DNA from: Setaria digitata
Taxonomy: Eukaryota > Nematoda > Chromadorea > Rhabditida > Setariidae
Direction: 5' to 3'
Assembly: GCA_003640385.1 (NCBI GenBank)
Contig: RCAB01000803.1
Coordinates: 1 to 18,299 of the forward strand
Length of the DNA stretch: 18,299 nucleotides
Shown here: positions 9,245 to 17,960 of the stretch, in pieces
Layout of the letters: every line of letters starts with the position of its first letter
Numbering within the stretch: position 1 is the first letter of the stretch
Program-made: the position numbers and the translations under genes
Notes under the pieces: model-generated
What the model saw: the letters and a program-made list of their open reading frames with translations, nothing else
Database searches by the model: none
Told to the model about the DNA's origin: nothing

Positions 9245-9503
9245 CGCGTTCGTGTATGTGTATCTGTTAATATTTACATTTGTATGTGTCTGTCTGTGTG
9301 TGTGTCTGTGTCTGTGTACTTGTCAATATTTATACTTATAGTATATGTATGTATGTGTATGTGCGTGTCTGTGTATGTGTGTATCCGCGTATTCGTCAAT
9401 ATATTTGTATGTGAATGTGTGTATGTATGCATGTGTCTGTATAAATGTTTACGTGTGTATGTTTGCATGTGTGTGTGTGTGTGTGGTGTGTGTATGTGTG
9501 TGT
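9245..9503. repeat. (GT)n / (GTAT)n microsatellite
   Basis: About 260 bases of imperfect GT, GTAT and GTCT units, with a purer GT block at about 9468-9503. It creates false frames on both strands. Confidence 0.92.
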
Positions 9504-9550
9504 GATCTAATCGATATTTGTTTATAGTAGATTTAAGTATGACTGTTGTG

Positions 9551-9583
9551 TACAGTAATATTACTGTAGCTTTGCTACGGTAA
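9551..9583. repeat. 18-bp palindrome sharing an arm with a hairpin
   Basis: TACAGTAATATTACTGTA (9551-9568) is a perfect palindrome. Its right half also pairs with the next sequence: TTACTGTAGC, a TTT loop, then GCTACGGTAA, with one G.U wobble. The two pairings exclude each other. It could be a remnant of an inverted-repeat transposon end, since it starts TA-CAGT, a common pattern in Tc1/mariner-type ends. No element body was found. Confidence 0.3.
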
Positions 9584-9588
9584 CTCAT

Positions 9589-11000
9589 AGCTTATATCAA
9601 GTCTGCTAATAATTGTAATCGTCTATTCACTTTTTTTTTTAAACTTCTAAACAGTCGTTAGCCGTGTTTCATTCGTTCCTATGTTCTTTGTTATCTTTTG
9701 TTAGTTGAATATTTCCGCTTCCGCGAGCTTTTTCATTTCTTTTGTTTTATGCAACAGTAATAGAAATGTTGATTTTAGCCAAAATTTCCTTCCATTTTCC
9801 AAAATTTCATCATTGGCATTTAGGCTGTCCCAGAAATGAATGAATTTGGTTAGAAAAATTGATAATAATAGATGGTTCTTAGTTAGAAAAAGTGATAATA
9901 TCGATAATGGATATAACAAATGTCCATATATAAAATGTGCCTTTTAATTTTGATTTTAATTTTTAAATTTTTATTTTTTCTCCGTAATAACAGTGCATTT
10001 TACTTGTTTTGTTCCTCAGACTATTCTTAGCGATTTTTCACCACTTAGAAACTTCTCTAAGTATTGCAATTGAGAACAGTCTGATTTAAGAGTTTGCGGG
10101 AAATTCAAAACTAATTTTAACTCATTCTTAGGCTTTTTTTTTTTGCATATCATTCATCAAATGTCTTCTGTTATCTCTCTCTTTTCATTTTTAATTTGAA
10201 CATAATCCCATTGAATTTCAAAAACTTTCAACATTTCTTTTTTCTTTTTTATTTTGAAGGGATTTATAAAGTTTATAATGCCTCAAAAAAAAAGAAAAAA
10301 TAATTTATGACTTTTCCGTATCGGTATTTTACACTGTCACAATGAATAAGTCACTTATTGAAAAAAAAAAAAAAAAAAAAAAAAATGCTTGTATGAGACA
10401 TATTTGAAATAATCTAAAACCTACATTTATGTCCTTTTTTTTTAAGACTCTTTAAGACTTTTTTACCTCAAGAAAGCTAAATACCTGAATTTTTCTCGAG
10501 ATCAATCATTTCATCAGCTTTATTTCTCCTCTTTGTTATTCTGAGATTTCTCACTCCCTGTATTTCCAGTGATTTTTGTTCTTTCCCTTCCTTACTTCTT
10601 CTTTTTCAGTATTTTTATTTTAAAAAGGAAAAAAAAAGATGCACTTTTCTTGAAAATGAACTTTTGTTGAAATATTGCAAGAATGGATATAAAAAAGGAA
10701 ATCAAAGGATAAATTGAATTAAATTACTGGCTTATCGACGGAGGCTTAATGATTGGTTATATTTTAGCTAATGCTTGGGCTATTTTCACTGGCTGTGTAT
10801 AATTTAGTGAAACTTAAATATATTTGATCAAAAATAAGAAATCATTCATCTGATCTTCATCAAATCTATTCCAACAGATTCCATTCCAACACTCTACCTC
10901 CTTTCTTATTCCTTTTTTTTTTTTCGATACATCGGAAAATTTCACTCTCATTTTTTCAATTTTAGTTTCTAAATTCATCATTCAATTCATAATTTTTTAA
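9589..11000. other. Long AT-rich stretch without a supported gene
   Basis: Poly(T)/poly(A) runs (A25 at 10361-10385) and a 7-bp inverted repeat, ACTTAGA...TCTAAGT, at 10043-10062. A short ATG frame at 10749-10802 (MIGYILANAWAIFTGCV) has a possible donor near its end but no other support. The minus frame at 9701-9919 has no recognised motif. Confidence 0.4.
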
Positions 11001-11105
11001 ATTTATCACCTCACTGAAGTTATCTCGTACAGTTTAAAATTAGGAGCTTTCTTCTTATTCATCGTCGAATTAGCCTTAGCTCACAAAGTGACCATTTTTG
11101 TATGA
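11001..11105 (+). CDS. Weak membrane-like open frame entering the duplicated segment
   Basis: Thirty-four codons to TGA 11103-11105. The part LKLGAFFLFIVELALAHKV resembles a membrane helix with a few charges. There is no ATG. The last 11 codons or so lie in the first copy of the 133-bp duplication; the second copy has a T-to-C change that would alter one codon. No splice sites or family were recognised. Confidence 0.1.
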   Translation: MYHLTEVISYSLKLGAFFLFIVELALAHKVTIFV

Positions 11106-11337
11106 TTGTTATTGATTCCCAAATTGTTTATTTTTATATATTTATTATTACCATTTTATCATTTGCTTATCTATTTACCCTTATCATATCATTAATAAAA
11201 TTTNTAGCCTTAGCTCACAAAGTGACCACTTTTGTATGATTGTTATTGATTCCCAAATTGTTTATTTTTATATATTTATTATTACCATTTTATCATTTGC
11301 TTATCTATTTACCCTTATCATATCATTAATAAAATTT
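11071..11337. repeat. 133-bp near-identical duplication around a single N
   Basis: Copy 1 is 11071-11203, N is 11204, and copy 2 is 11205-11337. The copies match except for one base (T at 11095, C at 11229). This looks like two overlapping contig ends joined without merging. Confidence 0.95.
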
Positions 11338-12755
11338 GCTCTTTTATTTTTTTATATACATATATGAATTTGTGACTTAAATTCACAAAAAAAAAAAAAA
11401 AAAAATTCAGATCAAAAATCTAAGGTTGAAAAGAATTTCTACGCAAATTAGAGGTACACATGTATAATGACTTTTTTTTTTATTATTTTCTTTTCCACAA
11501 TAGTTTTTGATAAAAATAGAACTACGCAAAATTGATAAATGATGTTTTAGTTGGAAAAGTTTCAACAAAAATTTTCCATTTCATATCAAATGTTTTAAAT
11601 TTTTTTTTTTTAATTTTCGAATATCTTTTATTGAAATGATTTTATAACACTTTCAAAAAACATTCGTTCATTGCTTTTCAATGACATATTTATCATTGAA
11701 TAAAAAAAAAAAAAAATGCCGTAGTGTCGTTTTTTTTGTATTTTGTTTTTTTTCTTTTTTGGTAGATTAAAGTTTTCCAATTCAAATTGATAAAACATGA
11801 AATGAAAAAAAAGACATTCACTCCGTGGGGTTTTTTTTTTTACTTATATTGCTATGAAACTTTCTAGATTGTTGAGCAATGGTTTAGGGAATGGCAAGAT
11901 TTTATTAATTTAAGTTACAAAATTGAAAGCTTTTGATTATTGCAGCTTGAAAGAATTGAATTATATATCCTATTCTCAGAGTTATTTTCTCGAATTTGTT
12001 TTTTTTTTTTTTTGAATATAGAAATTTTTGAGGATTAGCTTCATCGAAGTTTCATTTCGTTTGCATTACACATTGCTGCTTGTTATCAAAACATAATCAT
12101 CAGGAAAAAAAAAGGATATGAAATTAATAGATAGCAATATTGATTAGTTTTTGATTTCGTATTGGAAAAAAAAAGTGATAAATTTGCCTCATTTTAATTA
12201 ATGAGACAGAAAAATTATTCAAAATAAGAGGAAAAGGAGAGCAATATTGGCTAATAAAACTAACAGTATATTGACACTATTATCACCTTAATAAGTTCAT
12301 CTTTTGCTATTATTTCTCTTTTTTTTTTTTTTTTTAAATTTTGACATTTCTAAACTAAATTGTTATTTTTTTAATTCATTTTTCTTTTTAATTTAATTTT
12401 TGAAATTTTAGAAAAAGCTCCAATTTTCAAAAAAATATTTTAATGAATTATAATTCATTTTTCAAACAATATACGGATTTTGTTTTGTTTTTTTTTTTGT
12501 TTCAAATTTAACTAACTAACTTCTGCTGACTTTGTCTTTTAACAATTACTCAACTTTTTAATTGAAATTGTGAAATTTCGATTAGTTATTTTACAAAAAT
12601 GAATGTAATTTCATAGTTTCAATGCACGCAAAAATACTTTGCTAGAGTAACTAAAGAAACTATTGAAGAGACTAGTGCTTTTTGGCTAATTGAAATTGAG
12701 TAGTCCAAAAAATTCATATAGTCTAATCAGTAAATAGCTGGGAGGTAGAAAGGAG

Positions 12756-12786
<31 letters not shown>

Positions 12787-12873
12787 AGTGAAAAAGAAAT
12801 ATTCTAAGGGTAGATTTCTGATATTAATGTTAGATGCTTATCCTCAAAATATTTTTGTTTTCTGATCATGGTT
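11338..12873. other. Long AT-rich stretch without a supported gene
   Basis: Dense poly(T)/poly(A) runs, including A19 at 11387-11405, and a GA tract at 12741-12788. No frame of 60 codons or more was found and no protein-like pocket was seen. Confidence 0.5.
12741..12788. repeat. GA-rich purine tract
   Basis: Imperfect GGAGGAGAGAGA... run of about 48 bases. Confidence 0.85.
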
Positions 12874-12879
12874 TCAAAC

Positions 12880-12969
12880 TAATCTTATACGACCGGAACC
12901 ATAAGATACAAGCACAAAAACACTGAGGATTCGTAACATCATTCCTTCCAGCGAGAAATCTTTAGCCTC
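12880..12969 (-). CDS. Candidate first exon with a signal-peptide-like start
   Basis: On the minus strand an acceptor, TTTGTTTAG, is followed at 12969 by 27 bases and then two in-frame ATGs (12942-12940 and 12939-12937). The reading MMLRILSVFVLVSYGSGR has a basic residue followed by a hydrophobic core and small residues, the pattern of a secretory signal peptide. A nematode-like donor, GTTTGA, at 12879 would end the exon in phase 0 after 21 codons; read through, a TGA follows at 12876-12874. An acceptor shortly before an ATG suits nematode trans-splicing. No downstream exon was found, and the plus strand is also briefly open (SYTTGTIRYKHKNTEDS), so the call is uncertain. Confidence 0.22.
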
Positions 12970-13829
12970 CTAAACAAATTGATGATACTACTACTAACTA
13001 ACTAATCAATTAGTTTAGCAATAATAATTAATCGATAGTTAAACTACTGATGATTTATTATCCTAAAGCGATAATATTACTTAAAAAATATATCACTAAT
13101 ATGTCTTAATTGTTTATTTTATTGAAAAATAAAAAAAAAGGGAAAAAAAGAAACTTTAATTTTTATGCTTTTAAAAAATTTCCCAGAACAGAAAAGTCTG
13201 AAATTTGTCCTTTTCCACTGAATGATTTTCTCCGAAAATTATCTTTCAGTGTGTTTACAAATTTCCTCTTTCTCTTTCCTAGCATTACTTAGTATTAAAT
13301 TAACTTTCGAAATAATAATGCTAACGATGACAAAGCTTTCAGTGATCAGCTTACCTCTTCATCTTTGACTAGTTTTGCTAAAATAAATCTTCTCAAAACA
13401 GATTTTATCTGTTCAGCATTTCAGATTTATGAAAAACATTTATAACTGATGATTGTTAGAATGACTTTTATCATTTTAAATGTAAAATAATCAATAAACC
13501 GCACTCAACTTTTAATGTTATGTACTTTTCAGAAGTCATAAATAAATAAACTATCATTTTTAATTAAAAATCGATCGATTGATACTTTTCCATTTTATCA
13601 TATTTCTATCCATAAAAATCTTTTCGTTCCACTGGACATAAGCTGTTGTTTGAAAAAGCTCTACCGTTAGTGAAATTTTTTTTTTTTTGGTTAGTTTTAA
13701 AAAAATTGAAGTACCATTGATGCAAACAACAACACAAAGAAATTTTCAATGACTTTTTATAATGTAATTTTGAACCATTATTAAAAGCAATTTCCTCGAA
13801 TCACTGATCAGTTCCTAGTTTTAGTTCAG
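12970..13829. other. AT-rich stretch without a supported gene
   Basis: ACTA/ACTAACTA repeats near 12985-13005, a TCGATCGA run near 13571 and poly(T)/poly(A) runs. The plus frame at 13110-13292 starts in an A-rich tract and shows nothing recognisable. Confidence 0.45.
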
Positions 13830-14160
13830 ATTAATTTCACATTTTCCTAAAACTTCACTCCATCCACTGATTGAGCTAATTAATTGTTGCATTGTTCAAC
13901 TGAACAACATGGCAAAAGGAATGAATCCAATGAACAGTCGCCATTCCACGAATGGAACAGCTTCTCAAAATAATAATCAGGACAATTAAATTGCCATTAC
14001 TGATCTCTGTTTGATAGCGCCTTCGAGATTCTCGATAGCCGCATACAAACCTTTTCAGACAAAATCCCACAAACATACCAAACATACAATCGAACAGACA
14101 TACCTAACAAACCACACGAACAAACATACAATCCATCCCACACTGCGTCCAACTGATTGA
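13830..14160 (+). other. GC-richer pocket with competing open frames
   Basis: On plus, after an acceptor-like TTCAG ending at 13829, one frame is open to a TGA at 14158-14160 with only a single in-frame TAA at 13987-13989. It includes MAKGMNPMNSRHSTNGTASQ from an ATG at 13909. On minus, a 69-codon frame (14085-13876) and a 51-codon frame (14152-13997, beginning LDAVWDGLYVCSCGLLG after an ATCAG acceptor) overlap it. The right part holds CAAACATAC-type repeats. It could be a broken exon, an exon on either strand, or a 5' flank of the gene model beginning at 14195. I cannot choose. Confidence 0.3.
14069..14133. repeat. CAAACATAC short repeats
   Basis: AAACATAC occurs three times and GACATAC once. 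The 13-mer CAAACATACAATC is repeated exactly at 14079 and 14121. Confidence 0.7.
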
Positions 14161-14194
14161 GTGTTAATTAAGAGATTATTCTGGCAACATTCAG

Positions 14195-14545
14195 TGGATT
14201 CGTACTCATCATTGATTATACAAGTAAAGATGTCATCTTTGGTTATATCTAATTTGTTTAATGGAATATATCAAAAGTAAGTAATTAATTTTCCTTTTTT
14301 TCTTAAATAAATTATCTTTTGAAATGTTTTGGTAATTTATACTTTAAATCTTTGCTTTTTTTTAAAAATATTTCATACTTTCTTTTGTTAACTATATCAC
14401 ATTTTTTTTCATACTTTTTGTGTGCATTTATTTATTATTTTTGCGAATTATGAAATATTTGATTAAGCGATATTATCATTTCAGCTCAAATTTAAATATC
14501 AAAGAAGTAACGGAGAAAGTTTTTGCAAGTTTTGTGATTAAATAG
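14195..14545 (+). CDS. Candidate two-exon mini-gene, 35 residues, unknown function
   Basis: An acceptor-like ACATTCAG ends at 14194, 35 bases before an ATG at 14230 in a favourable context (AAAGATG). Exon 1 coding (14230-14276) reads MSSLVISNLFNGIYQ and stops at a strong donor, GTAAGTAA, at 14277. A 208-base intron ends in ATTTCAG at 14484. Exon 2 (14485-14545) continues in phase with SNLNIKEVTEKVFASFVIK and a TAG. AATAAA follows at 14583. The second exon could form an amphipathic helix. No family is recognised. An alternative donor, GTAACG, at 14507 would leave a 22-base exon 2 and join in phase to the exon at 15991. Every signal is common in AT-rich DNA, so the value lies in their combination. 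The overlapping frame 14175-14252 (ATFSGFVLIIDYTSKD) is a competing reading. Confidence 0.3.
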
Positions 14546-14582
14546 AATTAGGAAATTAAATAACATAAAATACTACGCTAGC

Positions 14583-14588
14583 AATAAA
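14583..14588 (+). terminator. Possible polyadenylation signal AATAAA
   Basis: The canonical hexamer lies 38 bases after the TAG of the two-exon model. The hexamer is frequent in AT-rich DNA. Confidence 0.25.
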
Positions 14589-14720
14589 ACATTTTCTGAA
14601 AATTTAATTCATTTATCGAAATTCATTTTGATAATTCAAAATCATTTACTTCCATCAACTTGATGAATCATTTGCTAATGGTCTGAAAAAAATAAATTAA
14701 GATTATTTTACTTCATTTAA

Positions 14721-14966
14721 GCAAATTTTTTTTTCTCTTCTATCGAAATCCCATGTATTATTATTGTTAATATAACTAATAAACAATGCAGCCATTGTTT
14801 TTGGCCGGTAATTTCAGCTGAAGGAATCCTGAAAAGTTTTTTCAATCAATTAAATTTGAAAATTTTAATTAATCAAACTGAGAGAAGAAATTTTTTTTTT
14901 TCTGCTGTACGTAGAAGCTGTTTAAAAAATATTTCTCAAATTATTAATGTTTCCTTTCGCTTTTAG
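14721..14966 (+). CDS. Weak open frame, about 81 codons, no ATG
   Basis: Open from after a TAA at 14718 to TAG 14964-14966, with no ATG. Acceptor-like AATGCAG (ends 14791) and ATTTCAG (ends 14817) fall inside it. From the second, the reading is EGILKSFFNQLNLKILINQ and then a basic part ending SFRF. It is AT-rich and partly coded by poly(T). It might be a terminal exon of the neighbouring plus-strand model, but no phase link was shown. Confidence 0.12.
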   Translation, partial: ANFFFSSIEIPCIIIVNITNKQCSHCFWPVISAEGILKSFFNQLNLKILINQTERRNFFFSAVRRSCLKNISQIINVSFRF

Positions 14967-15156
14967 ATACTATAAAATAAAATCTGAGAACAATATAATC
15001 ATTAATGTCAGAATAATGTTTCCATACGAGACAGTAAGTATCAAATTTGAAATTTTCAAAAAAGATTAACTGAAATTTGGAATTATTGAAATCACCGATT
15101 GATTGATTGAGTGATTGAATGACTGATTGATTGATAAGATTTATTGCATCTTTCAC
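14944..15156 (-). CDS. Weak minus-strand open frame, about 70 codons
   Basis: Open on the minus strand from a TAG at about 15177 to TAA 14944. The first part, DAINLINQSVIQSLNQSIGD, is encoded by the imperfect GATT repeat, and the rest is Phe/Tyr-rich. The first start codon is GTG. No domain is recognised, and the plus-strand frame 14721-14966 overlaps its end. Confidence 0.12.
   Translation of the reverse strand: MKDAINLINQSVIQSLNQSIGDFNNSKFQLIFFENFKFDTYCLVWKHYSDINDYIVLRFYFIVSKSERKH
15097..15135. repeat. Imperfect (GATT)n repeat
   Basis: GATTGATTGATTGAGTGATTGAATGACTGATTGATTGATA-like series over about 39 bases. Confidence 0.85.
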
Positions 15157-15177
15157 TGTATTTTTGTTGCAAATCTA

Positions 15178-15574
15178 TGAGGTATTATCACATTTCGCTT
15201 GCACAATATTGAAAAATGCATTTTAATTGGCATAATTATACATTCATTTATTACTTGATTTTTTTTTTTACTTATTCAAAATTTCAGAAATTTACAACAA
15301 TAATTAATTAATTAAGCGCAGAAAATGCTGGAAACAAACTCGCTTTTTTTTTCAAATAAGAAAAATTTATTTGAAAATTCCTTTCTTTTTACATCTCTTT
15401 TGTTTTTTTTTGCTTTCCTTGGGGAGAGAAAATGAATGGATTAAATTAAGGCGGAAAATATTTTCTTTCTTTTTACGATAAATGCGCCTTTCTTAATTGC
15501 TGTGTAGCAATTAGACAATTTATTTTTTCAAATTTATCAAAATAAATTCATTTTTACGCGTATACACTGATATA
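15178..15574. other. AT-rich stretch without a supported gene
   Basis: Poly(T) runs, a TAATTAATTAATTAA run near 15301 and the AATTTCAG site near 15287, which leads into no useful frame. Confidence 0.45.
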
Positions 15575-15775
15575 ATGATCATAACTTCATTACATTCCTA
15601 TAAATGTGTTCCATTTTACGCTTATGTCATTTCCGCTTTAATTGACGTTTTCCTTTTTTCTCTCAGGCACTTTTCAGCTGTTTCAATTTCAGGGCTAAAC
15701 ACGTCCGTTAAAAGTGAGAACGTGAATTACGCCCCTCGGTATACCTTGAACATTGATCGTATTATCGTTGCATGA
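15575..15775 (+). CDS. Candidate ATG frame with internal splice signals, 66 codons
   Basis: ATG at 15575, TGA at 15773. The first half is hydrophobic (VPFYAYVISALIDVFLFSL) and might be a membrane segment; the second half is polar (LNTSVKSENVNYAPRYTLN). Acceptor-like sites (CTCTCAG, TTTTCAG, ATTTCAG) lie in the middle, and a good donor, AAAA|GTGAGA, is at 15714, so the middle may instead be a small exon. Neither that donor nor GTATAC at 15739 leaves the phase needed by the exon at 15991. The minus strand is open too. GC-richer than its flanks. No family is recognised. Confidence 0.18.
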   Translation: MIITSLHSYKCVPFYAYVISALIDVFLFSLRHFSAVSISGLNTSVKSENVNYAPRYTLNIDRIIVA

Positions 15776-15796
15776 AATGTTTTTATTCTTTGCTGC
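15695..15796 (-). CDS. Competing minus-strand exon candidate, 33 codons
   Basis: After an acceptor-like AATTTTTAG (exon start 15796) the frame runs 33 codons to TAG 15695-15697. It reads AAKNKNISCNDNTINVQ and then GIPRGVIHVLTFNGRV. A donor-like AAG|GTATAC lies inside. It conflicts with the plus-strand frame 15575-15775, and strand choice is unresolved. Confidence 0.15.
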   Translation of the reverse strand, partial: AAKNKNISCNDNTINVQGIPRGVIHVLTFNGRV

Positions 15797-15990
15797 CTAA
15801 AAATTCACTTTTTTCCTTCTACAGCTCTTGCTTACTTCACATTTCTTCTGATGTTATTTTTGCTGAACGAGAAAGGCCTTCGTTTGATTATCGCCTAAAA
15901 AGTCGCAGTAAATTTTTTAATTTTTCCTGAAAAAAAAAAAATTCAAAATTCAGAAAAAACAAAAAACAAAAAACAATCGGTACTATTCAG
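15797..15990. other. AT-rich gap before the His/Cys-rich model
   Basis: Poly(A) and CAAAAAA repeats at about 15931-15975, then the ATTCAG acceptor at 15990. Confidence 0.4.
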
Positions 15991-16905
15991 GTCGATTATT
16001 ACTGCAACCTATCATCAGCACTAAAATACTATCGTTGTGGAAGATATATTAGCGGGTAACGTAATGTTCCGTTCCGTTCCGTTACTATCATCAAAAAATT
16101 CCATTCTTCCTTTTTTTTTTTTTCTTTTTTTCTTTAAAAAAATTTTAAAATTAAATTTGAGCAGAAAAAAAAAAAAAGAAAGAAAAATTAATTACTAATT
16201 ATTTCTATGGTATTTATTATCTGATAATAACTTTTTTTTTTTTTTTTTTCTTTTTTTAGGACGTCGTCTCTGTTGTGTTGCCATCGCAGCTTAAGGCCGC
16301 AACGCGGCGGCCTGCAGCTTTTGCTGCATCACATTTATCATCATTATCATTACTGTTCTCATTGTTATCATCATCATTATAATCATCATAATCATCATCA
16401 AAAGCCAGAAATTACTACAACACGGTACAACGACACCGAGCATCGGTTCCTCGATAAACGATGCGCGCTGTTAGTATTTTAATTTTTTTTTTTTTTTTTT
16501 TCCTCTTTGATTGGATCATTTTTCATGAAAGCTTGACGAAGACACATCATATCTAAAATTGAGAGGCAATTTAAAATTTCAAAAATTTATAATTGTGTCG
16601 GATTTTTTATCTATTCATTTATTTTTATTTTTTTTTTTCAAAAAATAAAAATAAAATAAAAATTTTTTTTTTTTTCACTTTTGTCGTTATTTTTCACTGC
16701 CGTTGATGATCAAAGAAATTTCAAACAAATGAAGCCTAAAATTACTTTCATCTCCATACGAAACGAACTGAATCAACTACAGCAATTATCTGCCTTTCCC
16801 CCGGTATATCGCGGTCATCAGCGGTCTCTTTCGGTGTGTCGTGGTATGTTGTGCAATTGTATTTGTGATACCTGTTTGAAGCTATCATTCATTGGAATGT
16901 TGTAA
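15991..16905 (+). CDS. Candidate three-exon gene segment, His/Cys-rich protein, unknown
   Basis: Exon A, 15991-16055, follows CTATTCAG and ends at GTAACG. It reads VDYYCNLSSALKYYRCGRY. Exon B, 16260-16473, follows a 30-base pyrimidine tract ending TTTAG and ends at GTATTT. It begins TSSLLCCHRSLRPQRGG, then has a stretch of about 30 residues dominated by His and Tyr, then TEHRFLDKRCALL. Exon C, 16783-16905, follows CTACAG and reads QLSAFPPVYRGHQRSLSV, then a CX4CXCXCX2C cluster, and ends at TAA. Both introns (204 and 309 bases) preserve the frame, giving 133 residues. There is no start codon in these exons; an upstream exon is needed. Exons B and C are clearly GC- and CpG-richer than their flanks. 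A His/Cys-rich product suggests metal binding, by inference only. The His run comes from an imperfect TCATCATTATCA repeat, and exon B has another open frame (DVVSVVLPSQLKAATRR), so the model may be wrong. The acceptor of exon C has a weak pyrimidine tract. Confidence 0.3.
16066..16083. repeat. (GTTCC)3 pentamer repeat
   Basis: GTTCC three times followed by GTT, just inside the first intron of the His/Cys-rich model. Confidence 0.9.
16336..16400. repeat. Imperfect TCA/ATC trinucleotide repeat
   Basis: TCATCATTATCATTA-type units over about 65 bases, encoding the His/Tyr-rich part of exon B of the candidate gene. Confidence 0.85.
16802..16845 (+). repeat. CGGT motif at exact 10-bp spacing
   Basis: CGGT begins at 16802, 16812, 16822 and 16832, and TGGT at 16842, with different bases between. 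It lies inside exon C of the candidate gene. Confidence 0.6.
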
Positions 16906-17960
16906 CCACTTTTCAGGTTATTTGATAATTTAAAAAAAAAAAATTCTTTTTTTTTTTTTAAATTTAGAAAAAAAAAAAAAACGCATCAACAACGAGCACG
17001 ATCACATTGCCTGAGGTCAATAATAATTAAATATGATAAAATTATGATAGCGGAATAATCAGAAATGATCATTTTCCTTCTTAATTATATATATAAAACA
17101 AACAATGGTTTATATTAAGCGGAATTAAATTAATAAATTGAATTAATTAGTAAAGTAGTAAAGTTTTATGATAATTTGTATGTGATATCAGAGGTCCTTT
17201 ATCAAAAAAAAAAGTGAAACTTGGCCTAAATTTTCTTCATTATATTTAAATAGCTTTTCCACTGACAACTTTAATGCATTATAAATGATTAATTCATTTT
17301 TTCTTTTTTGTCTTCAACTTTTCTTGCTGTCATTAGGAAATTTCTACATATCATTTCCTTTTCATTTTTTTTTTTTTCTTTGAAGTAAAACTTTTGATTA
17401 CAAATAAGCTCATCCATTAAGTTATCAGTTCGATGGAAAATAAAATAACAACTTATATTTTTTAATCCTTTTTTTTTATTTTGTTATTGTTTCTTGTTAC
17501 AGGAATATTTTAAAGAAATTAATAAAATTTATATAAAAAAAAAAAGGAAAAGATAGATTAGAAATCTTTTCTATTTCAATAATAATTTTTGAATATTGCG
17601 ATTAGTTAATTGCATAGATGATAAGTGTGATAAGGGATAAATGATAGAGAAAATATATTTGTTTATTTTTTCTTCTCTTTTCATTTCTTTTTTTCTCAAT
17701 TTATTATAAATACGACAACTACAGTAACATTTCTCGTTACATTGATTTATTAATTAATTGGTGCTTTTCCAGGATGCATACATTTTATCCTCGGGAAGAT
17801 AGATGAAAAAGGAGGAGATATATGAAGTAGTATTTTGTCCTTCGTGTTTTCTTCTTTGTCCTCTTCTTATTTTTAAAGCATTTTCTTCTCAAAATTTAAT
17901 TACTTCTTCATTATGTTCCCTATGATTCAAATAATAATATGCATGGTACATATTTAATAC

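Noticed and set aside
9556..9564. TAATATTAC as a rolling-circle replication origin
   Set aside because: The nonanucleotide is the centre of a palindrome rather than a loop, and no Rep-like frame is nearby. Kept only as an observation.
9236..9588. Three overlapping open frames across the GT array
   Set aside because: Products are repeat translations (Cys/Val or Thr/His) with no conserved-looking ends.
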